Source: Sphingorhabdus sp. EL138
GTDB lineage: Bacteria; Pseudomonadota; Alphaproteobacteria; Sphingomonadales; Sphingomonadaceae
DNA: 64,000 nucleotides
NCBI RefSeq assembly: GCF_900258045.1
Contig: NZ_OGVD01000001.1
Span: 620,229 to 684,228, forward strand
Direction of reading: 5' to 3'
The number at the start of each line of letters is the position of its first letter. Positions within the stretch are counted from its first letter, which is position 1. A program made the translations under genes and the position numbers. Shown piece after piece: positions 59,410-64,000 of this stretch. Below the pieces are notes generated by a model. The model did no database searches. It was not told the DNA's origin and worked only from the letters and a program-made list of their open reading frames with translations.

Positions 59410-60570
59410 TCAACCAGCCAACCACACTATAGGCAATACAGTCGATGAGTATTTACGCAACAAAGTCGCGGCCTCCTCAATATGTCGCCCGGACGTAGCT
59501 ATGTCGTCCAGCAGCAGGATTGGGACGCTAGGTTTCTTGATGAGCCGCATGCGTGGTCGAGAAAGGTTGGTCTTTGGATGAGAGCTACCCGCTGAGGGAA
59601 GAGAGGCGAAAGTTTGCGAGTAGGGGAGATCAAGTTGTTCGGCGACTAATGGTGCTACTCTACTGATCAGACATTTTTTTCCGCTATGTCCACACGGTAC
59701 ATTTGTCACTATCTTAACTGTGTCCGTTCCGTGCAAACGGGTTGTTGCCTGCGCCAAATCAACGGCCATTTGCTGCTCAAGATTTGTAGAGCCATAAGCT
59801 TTAATGGCTCGCATCGCTTTTATTTGTTCCGCTTTGATCGTTTTGCGCCATTTATAGACCGCCAGATATTCTATTTCCTTGCGCCTCAACAATCGCCGGT
59901 CATTGATCAACGTGTTCATTAAAAAGTCGCTGACTATGTTCCTATCGTCAATTTCCCGCACAAATTCCTGACCGTTATCCTGAAAAAAGGCGGATGAAGA
60001 GGAATCAATTTTATCCAATTCCACATCATCCATCAAATTTGAAAAATCCAGCAACAGCGATAGCTCGTTCGCACAAACGTCCGCCAGCCGGGATAGGATC
60101 TTCAAACGAAAGCCCTGTTCGCGCATCTTGCCCGGGACAGGATCACAACACATGATTGTAAAGATCGTGTCTGACCAGCTTGTAAGCAAAGGTGAATTGG
60201 CAACATAACGCCATTTGGCCACATCTTGAATGAATTTCTCATCCTGCAGCCACGGATCATTGAGAGCGTCCTGGACTTCAAATTCATTGACGATCTGGCG
60301 CTGCCATTTCGTACCCAGATCAAACTCATTCCATCGCAGTCTGGCAGATAGTGGAACGCCAACAGATGAAATTATGTCTGCACGACCATCCGTCCACGCG
60401 ACGAGCATGGCGTCAGAGCAGCCGGTTAGGTCGACAACACAATCCAGCAAGTGCGTTAACAGCGATGCTGCTTCACGCTTTCCAAATTCCATCAATCTAA
60501 TGGAATCGTCTGAACGATTTAAAGAACTGACCCGATGACTCGAGCCGGAAAAAACATCCGATTTCGACAT
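59410..60570 (-). CDS. GAF domain fused to a ComF-like phosphoribosyltransferase domain
   Basis: A 386-residue protein. The N-terminal part (about 25-170) is GAF-like: LMEFGKREAASLLTHLLDCVVDLTGCSDAMLVAWTDGRAD, VQDALNDPWLQD and SPLLTSWSDTIFTIMCCDP. A helical linker (about 175-275) follows. The C-terminal part (about 290-386) is a type I phosphoribosyltransferase: VTNVPCGHSGKKC, VAPLVAEQLDLPY and the PRPP loop LLLDDIATSGRH (Asp355, Asp356, to Gly361). The domain pair is unusual and no partner is recognised. The start has a hairpin-forming region (see 60570-60591). It precedes the serine recombinase. Role unknown: a signal-responsive nucleotide enzyme is the best guess. Confidence 0.78.
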   Translation of the reverse strand: MSKSDVFSGSSHRVSSLNRSDDSIRLMEFGKREAASLLTHLLDCVVDLTGCSDAMLVAWTDGRADIISSVGVPLSARLRWNEFDLGTKWQRQIVNEFEVQDALNDPWLQDEKFIQDVAKWRYVANSPLLTSWSDTIFTIMCCDPVPGKMREQGFRLKILSRLADVCANELSLLLDFSNLMDDVELDKIDSSSSAFFQDNGQEFVREIDDRNIVSDFLMNTLINDRRLLRRKEIEYLAVYKWRKTIKAEQIKAMRAIKAYGSTNLEQQMAVDLAQATTRLHGTDTVKIVTNVPCGHSGKKCLISRVAPLVAEQLDLPYSQTFASLPSAGSSHPKTNLSRPRMRLIKKPSVPILLLDDIATSGRHIEEAATLLRKYSSTVLPIVWLAG

Positions 60571-60591
60571 TTTACTATGCCCCTAGTAAAA
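60570..60591 (-). promoter_or_regulatory. Perfect inverted repeat over the ribosome site and start codon of the GAF gene
   Basis: On the minus strand TTTTACTA, GGGGCA, TAGTAAAA, with the GTG/ATG start immediately after the second arm (TAGTAAAATG). The GGGG of the ribosome site is in the loop. It could be a repressor operator or an RNA hairpin that hides translation initiation. Confidence 0.6.
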
Positions 60592-60775
60592 TTCTACTAA
60601 TCCAGTTTCGAAGCGCGACGCTTAAACATGGGACAATTCAATGGATTAAGCAACGCACTCGCATTTACAATTTCGGACAGAGAAGATCAGAATTACAGCC
60701 ATAATGGATCAGTTTGACCGAGTTTTGCTTTCATCCCGCGCTAGCGGACCAAGACCGTTGAGCTTTTCACTCAAT

Positions 60776-60799
60776 GTCGACTTTGCATCCAAAGCGGAC
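60776..60799. repeat. Short (24 bp) palindromic dispersed repeat, imperfect
   Basis: GTCGACTTT, six bases (GCATCC), AAAGCGGAC: one arm differs at two bases from the perfect copy at 17463. It lies between the GAF gene and the exported-protein gene at 60878. Confidence 0.65.
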
Positions 60800-60824
60800 A
60801 ATACTTGCGATAGACTGAAAATGA

Positions 60825-60850
60825 ATGGCCGAGGCAGTCACCCCGGCCAT
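60825..60850 (-). terminator. Hairpin terminator-like element for the gene at 60878
   Basis: ATGGCCG (60825-60831) pairs with CGGCCAT (60844-60850) around a 12-base loop; read on the minus strand it follows the gene at 60878 by 27 bases and is succeeded by TCATTTTC, only a weak T-run. Likely a transcription end. Confidence 0.5.
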
Positions 60851-60877
60851 CTTAAACTCTCAACACTTAGGCTCAGT

Positions 60878-61345
60878 CTATTTCTTAGGCTTCTTGTTGG
60901 CGTTCTTGAACATCTCTTTCGTATATTCAGATGGGCTTATGGCCGTCTCGCCTGTTTCGCCCGCCGCAATTTCTTCTGCGGTCAAAAATTTCACTGCGAA
61001 GGCCAGGGCGTTGGTTTTGCCCCAACTCATAGCAGTGATGTGGCTGTCGCCGTAGGTTGCGTTGACCACTGCATCTGCGCCCATTTTTTCCCCGCGTTCC
61101 CAAAGCTCATTGTATATTTTTTGTTGCGAAGGTTCTTTGCTGAAGATGGTTGCCTTACGCACGCCTGCTCTGACTGGCCCAACAATCTTGTAAGGTTTGT
61201 CCGTAATATCATACGGGAAAACAGGAACACCCATCTCTTCATTGACCACAATAAAGTCTGTTTTTTCACCTGCATTTACCGCCATTGGTTGGACAGCCAG
61301 AAAAAAGCCTGCTGCTAGCAATGTTGCCAATCGATTGGTGTTCAT
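60878..61345 (-). CDS. Small exported protein of unknown function
   Basis: A 155-residue exported protein with signal peptide (MNTNRLATLLAAGFFLAVQPMAVNA) and the sequence MGADAVVNATYGDSHITAMSWGKTNALAFAVKFL in its second half; 'GADAVVNATYG...GKTNALA.A.KF' recalls YbjQ/heavy-metal-binding or DUF4156-like proteins, but no specific family is certain. The C-terminal tail is Lys-rich (FKNANKKPKK). The ATG at 61345 follows GGGGGA; an ATG two codons upstream is also in frame. It faces divergent genes at 61467 and is followed by the hairpin at 60825. Confidence 0.7.
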   Translation of the reverse strand: MNTNRLATLLAAGFFLAVQPMAVNAGEKTDFIVVNEEMGVPVFPYDITDKPYKIVGPVRAGVRKATIFSKEPSQQKIYNELWERGEKMGADAVVNATYGDSHITAMSWGKTNALAFAVKFLTAEEIAAGETGETAISPSEYTKEMFKNANKKPKK

Positions 61346-61466
61346 ATTCATTCCCCCATTGTTAAATATGCAGCGTAATTTCTATGTAACGACAGACAAG
61401 TCAATGACTATTTGACCCTGGTTTCATGTTGAGCCAAGAAGTACTGAATATATTGCGGGGGAGCAT

Positions 61467-62021
61467 ATGATCATTGAATTGGTTTTCGTTTTGGGGGTTC
61501 AGTCGTTAGCTCCGACTGAAGCGGAGGATACAGCTCCAGTCGAAGCTGCATCAAAAGTTGAAGATCAAGAGATTGAGATAGAAGTTCGGGCACCTTGGAT
61601 ACTTCCAGCTGACACTCCCGTTCACCTGATGGTTCTCAATGAAGTCACCACGAAAAGCCATCAGGCTGGTCACAAGTTCAAACTCAGAGTGAATAAACCC
61701 GTTATGCTTGACGGACAGGTGGTCATTCCCGTTGGTGCCACGGCATGGGGAGAGGTTACATCTGCAGATGACAGTGGTAATGTCGGGAAATCTGGAAAGT
61801 TGGCTGCTAATCTTCTCTATGTTGAAGCCAATGGATCGAAATATTCCATTTCGGGAGGCACCACGTCCAAGGGAAAGAGCGGAACGGCAGAGACAGTGAT
61901 GGGTGTTCTTGCACTCGGTCCGTTTGGTTTGTTTGCAAAGGGCAACAATGCCAAGATTAAAGCTGGCGAGCTAATGACGGCGTTCACAGTCGATGACGTT
62001 GAGATTCCGCGCGATGAATAA
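61467..62021 (+). CDS. Exported hypothetical protein, paralogue of 40089 and 62014
   Basis: A 184-residue protein with a weak N-terminal hydrophobic segment (IIELVFVLGVQSL) and an acidic linker (SKVEDQEIEIEVRAPW). The core ILPADTPVHLMVLNEVTTKSHQAGHKFKL, then VVIPVGATAWGEVTSADDSG and GKSGKLAANLLYVEANGSKYSI, and finally TAETVMGVLALGPFGLFAKGNNAKIKAGE matches the next gene and the one at 40089 in order. The ATG follows GGGGAG. It overlaps the following paralogue by 8 bp. Function unknown; a repeated beta domain is likely. Confidence 0.72.
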   Translation: MIIELVFVLGVQSLAPTEAEDTAPVEAASKVEDQEIEIEVRAPWILPADTPVHLMVLNEVTTKSHQAGHKFKLRVNKPVMLDGQVVIPVGATAWGEVTSADDSGNVGKSGKLAANLLYVEANGSKYSISGGTTSKGKSGTAETVMGVLALGPFGLFAKGNNAKIKAGELMTAFTVDDVEIPRDE

Positions 62022-62538
62022 GCTTATGCTGCTATCTGCGATTGCCGGACTGTTTACGCTGATCGCCGAACCCGTATCCGCTCAAACTCCGGATGCATCG
62101 GTTACGACTGCTACAATTCCTGCGGGTACGGAAATTCCAATGGTCATGGGTGAAGCTATTTCTTCCAAGACGCACGTTAAGGGCGACCTGTTTCATTTGC
62201 TCACAACCCAACCGTTAGAAATTGATGGTGCAGAGATAATTCCAAAAGACACACGGGTTATGGCCGAACTTGTCAAAGCTACCAAAAAGGGAGCTTTTGG
62301 AAGATCAGGCAAACTGGAAGCGCGGTTGCTATATGCAGAACTGGAAAACAGAACTTTGAGGTTGCAGGGAACTATCGGTGCACGCGGCAAGGGAGGGACG
62401 ACTGAAACCGTTCTTGCAGCGATTGCAATTGGGACGCTTGCCTTTGTGGTTACAGGGAAAAGCGCCAATATTAAAAAGGGAACCGAGCTAAGTGGCTATT
62501 TGACTTCGGCTGCCACACTGCGTTTGTCTGGCAACTAA
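62014..62538 (+). CDS. Exported hypothetical protein, paralogue of 40089 and 61467
   Basis: A 174-residue protein with a clear signal peptide (MNKLMLLSAIAGLFTLIAEPVSAQ). The core IPAGTEIPMVMGEAISSKTHVKGDLFHLL, EIIPKDTRVMAELVKATKKGAFGRSGKLEARLL and GGTTETVLAAIAIGTLAFVVTGKSANIKKG follows the same pattern as the previous gene. The start codon lies within the last codons of the previous gene (8 bp overlap), so translation is coupled; this gives a duplicated pair. Followed by a good terminator hairpin. Confidence 0.74.
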   Translation: MNKLMLLSAIAGLFTLIAEPVSAQTPDASVTTATIPAGTEIPMVMGEAISSKTHVKGDLFHLLTTQPLEIDGAEIIPKDTRVMAELVKATKKGAFGRSGKLEARLLYAELENRTLRLQGTIGARGKGGTTETVLAAIAIGTLAFVVTGKSANIKKGTELSGYLTSAATLRLSGN

Positions 62539-62610
62539 ATGATGTTCTTATAATCAAATAAGAATCTGGGACTATCCAAGATATCTCGAACGCGGATATC
62601 GAATAGATAT

Positions 62611-62665
62611 AATGGCTGAATATAAGTGAACAGCGGAAGCTTGTTTGACTGTTCCGGCCATTTTT
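62611..62665 (+). terminator. Rho-independent terminator of the paralogue pair
   Basis: Outer stem AATGGC (62611-62616) with GCCATT (62657-62662), inner stem GAACAG (62628-62633) with CTGTTC (62649-62654), then TTT at 62663-62665. Located 72 bp after the stop of the second gene. Confidence 0.6.
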
Positions 62666-62721
62666 AATCGCAATTCGACTCTTTAACTTTTGTGAGTCAT
62701 GATCCCTCACAGGGGGAGTAT

Positions 62722-63024
62722 ATGCGTTTCAATTTACTCATTTTCAGCTTTGCAATTTCGATACTTCCTTTGGCGGGAGGTCAAAACGCTTCCGCTCATG
62801 GGGGTAGGACCGCCGCTGATGGCTGTCACAATGATCGAAAAAATGGCGGCCGCCATTGTCATAGGGGCAGTACGAGGCCTCAGGCAGTCAAGCGTTCCAA
62901 CGAATCCACTTATTACCCAAATTGTACCGCGGCTCGAAACGCCGGTGCGGCACCCGTCCGTCGCGGCCAGCCAGGCTATGGCACACATCTGGACAGAGAC
63001 AGGGATGGTATCGGGTGCGAGTAA
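62722..63024 (+). CDS. Exported protein with Excalibur calcium-binding-type domain
   Basis: A 100-residue exported protein. Signal peptide (MRFNLLIFSFAISILPLAGGQNASA), a His/Asp/Gly-rich segment (ADGCHNDRKNGGRHCHRG) and a C-terminal Excalibur domain, TYYPNCTAARNAGAAPVRRGQPGYGTHLDRDRDGIGCE, with the DxDxDGxGCE calcium-binding-like loop. The Excalibur domain often follows thermonuclease domains; here a thermonuclease gene is 155 bp downstream. GGGGGAG precedes the ATG. Function: unknown, surface or periplasmic. Confidence 0.84.
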   Translation: MRFNLLIFSFAISILPLAGGQNASAHGGRTAADGCHNDRKNGGRHCHRGSTRPQAVKRSNESTYYPNCTAARNAGAAPVRRGQPGYGTHLDRDRDGIGCE

Positions 63025-63044
63025 AATCGAAGTATCGAATAGAA

Positions 63045-63158
63045 ATGTCGCTTGATGCCAGAAAGAAGCTCAAAGACACCCTGTTCATTGTGACGGCGAT
63101 GGCATTTCTGGGTCTCATAGTTGCTTGGCCGATATACGGTTGGGTAACGGATGGCTGA
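63045..63158 (+). CDS. Small single-helix membrane protein
   Basis: A 37-residue protein with one strong membrane helix (TLFIVTAMAFLGLIVAWPIYGWV) preceded by a basic helix (SLDARKKLKD). A GTG at 63015 overlapping the previous gene would add ten residues (RVKSKYRIEM) and is an equally good start. It sits between the Excalibur and thermonuclease genes; no ribosome site decides. Confidence 0.45.
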   Translation: MSLDARKKLKDTLFIVTAMAFLGLIVAWPIYGWVTDG

Positions 63159-63179
63159 ATTATCTGATAGGCCATACCA

Positions 63180-63599
63180 ATGTTAGTTCAATTTCTTGCA
63201 CTGGTTGCCGCTGGGCAGTCATTCACTTGTACACCTGTTAGAGTTTGGGATGGTGACGGCCCCATATGGTGCGCAGAAGGCCCAAGAGTTCGACTATTAG
63301 GCATTGCAGCAAGGGAAATGGACGGATCATGTTCCAACGGTCATCCATGCCCCAATGCCAGTGCGGAGCAAGCAAGGGATACGCTGGTTAGCTTTGTAGG
63401 TAAGCCAACTGGTAAAAGCGAACATGGCCATATCATTGTTGAAGGCCCACCGCTCAAATGTGTTTCTGTTGGAAGTGCTGGCGGTAAAAGAACTGCAGCT
63501 TGGTGCGTTTCTTCAAGCGCAGGAGACCTGTCATGCGCCATGGTAAAAAGTGGACATGCAAAGAAGTGGATGCGTTATTGGGGCGATCACCGTTGCTAG
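63180..63599 (+). CDS. Thermonuclease (SNase)-family protein
   Basis: A 139-residue protein of the staphylococcal-nuclease-like family. FTCTPVRVWDGDGPIWC carries the family opening, RVRLLGIAAREMDGSC matches the Arg35/Glu43 region (the latter as Glu in AREMD), and the end WCVSSSAGDLSCAMVKSGHAKKWMRYW fits the last strand and helix. The Arg87 region is divergent (GGKRTAAW), so activity is uncertain. A hydrophobic start (LVQFLALVAAG) may be a signal. It is next to the Excalibur gene, two domains that usually occur in one protein. Confidence 0.75.
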   Translation: MLVQFLALVAAGQSFTCTPVRVWDGDGPIWCAEGPRVRLLGIAAREMDGSCSNGHPCPNASAEQARDTLVSFVGKPTGKSEHGHIIVEGPPLKCVSVGSAGGKRTAAWCVSSSAGDLSCAMVKSGHAKKWMRYWGDHRC

Positions 63600-63683
63600 A
63601 GAGTCAGTGTCAGTCGTCAGATAAAATGAGACAGATGTGTCATTCACTTTGGTGAGAGTTTGGCACCATCTGGTTGGTCGATA

Positions 63684-64000
63684 TTAAGCTGCCAGCTTGC
63701 TGTGAAGCAAGCGTCGTTTTCTAAATGTGAGTTGTTTGATCCTTTCTCTTTGTTTGATGATGGATTGAGCTCTGCCGAAGTAGGCATCTGCAGGTGTTAC
63801 GTTATTGAGGCTCTCATGATAACGCTCGTGATTGTAATGCTCGACGAACGCCTCGACCTGCTTTTCCAGATCACCGGGTAGATAATAGTTTTCCAGCAGG
63901 ATGCGGTTCTTCAAGGTCTGGTGCCAGCGCTCGATCTTGCCCTGTGTCTGGGGATGGAACGGTGCACCGCGAACATGGCGCATCTTTCGATCCTTGAGCC
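63684..64000 (-). CDS. IS3-family transposase, C-terminal part (cut by window end)
   Basis: 105 residues visible: the end of the rve/DDE integrase domain with HPQTQGKIERWHQTLKNRILLE, which carries the third catalytic Glu (GKIERWH), then NHERYHESLNNVTPADAYFG and a short C-terminal tail (KQLTFRKRRLLHSKLAA). The beginning lies past position 64000. It is on the minus strand, so the insertion sequence continues beyond the window; the left end of the element should be between about 63600 and 63684. No terminal inverted repeat can be defined without the other end. Confidence 0.85.
   Translation of the reverse strand, partial: LKDRKMRHVRGAPFHPQTQGKIERWHQTLKNRILLENYYLPGDLEKQVEAFVEHYNHERYHESLNNVTPADAYFGRAQSIIKQRERIKQLTFRKRRLLHSKLAA

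Overview
The window looks like the chromosome of a marine or freshwater sphingomonad (Sphingomonadales, Alphaproteobacteria, of the Parasphingorhabdus/Sphingorhabdus/Sphingopyxis type). This rests on protein families and gene neighbourhoods rather than a marker gene: a BigR/Blh-type persulfide module, Rieske and phytanoyl-CoA dioxygenases, a sphingomonad-like FecR/CHASE2/TpsB trio, ParB-methyltransferase/DUF5681 prophage debris and intermediate GC. No rRNA, complete tRNA or CRISPR array was seen.

Layout. (1) 0.4-6.4 kb: sulfide/persulfide detoxification, with a peroxiredoxin plus ArsR regulator (minus strand) divergent from persulfide dioxygenase, two half-size YeeE/YedE transporters, sulfide:quinone oxidoreductase and a SulP transporter (plus strand). 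(2) 6.5-14 kb: envelope genes: a lipoprotein, a DUF883-like protein, two L,D-transpeptidase-type proteins and an ABC exporter with adaptor. (3) 14.3-17.3 kb: alcohol dehydrogenase and CoA-transferase, followed by decayed gene fragments. (4) 17.5-21.7 kb: a TetR-controlled catabolic cluster (PhyH dioxygenase, 2-hydroxyacid dehydrogenase, Rieske oxygenase). (5) 22-22.7 kb: a very short tyrosine recombinase between repeat elements. (6) 23-28.7 kb: CHASE2-EAL protein, FecR protein with a Gly/Asn repeat tail, and a TpsB outer-membrane secretion protein. (7) 28.8-36.9 kb: seven tightly packed minus-strand genes (P-loop protein, ABC exporter, alpha/beta hydrolase, porin, histidine kinase, response regulator, beta-barrel), the most coherent unexplained gene set here. 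(8) 37.2-40 kb: a recombinase remnant, phased short repeats, a hydrolase and membrane proteins. (9) 40-46.5 kb: an ECF sigma factor operon (sigma, ferritin-like protein, cytochrome c, folE, exported protein) and a divergent cupredoxin/serine-hydrolase pair. The sigma gene and the cupredoxin gene carry the same 17-base promoter signature at identical spacing. (10) 48-60.6 kb: a mobile/defence-like island: DUF5681 pair, ParB-DNA methyltransferase, PD-(D/E)XK endonuclease with a divergent XRE regulator, DUF6883 protein, membrane-anchored HerA-type ATPase, large serine recombinase and a GAF-phosphoribosyltransferase fusion. (11) 60.9-64 kb: small exported proteins (two are paralogues of one at 40 kb), Excalibur and thermonuclease proteins, and the end of an IS3-family transposase.

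A dispersed palindromic repeat family in two forms, 24 bp (9-6-9 hairpin) and about 61 bp, occurs at least a dozen times, mostly between convergent genes and around recombinase genes. It is the main non-coding structure in the window.
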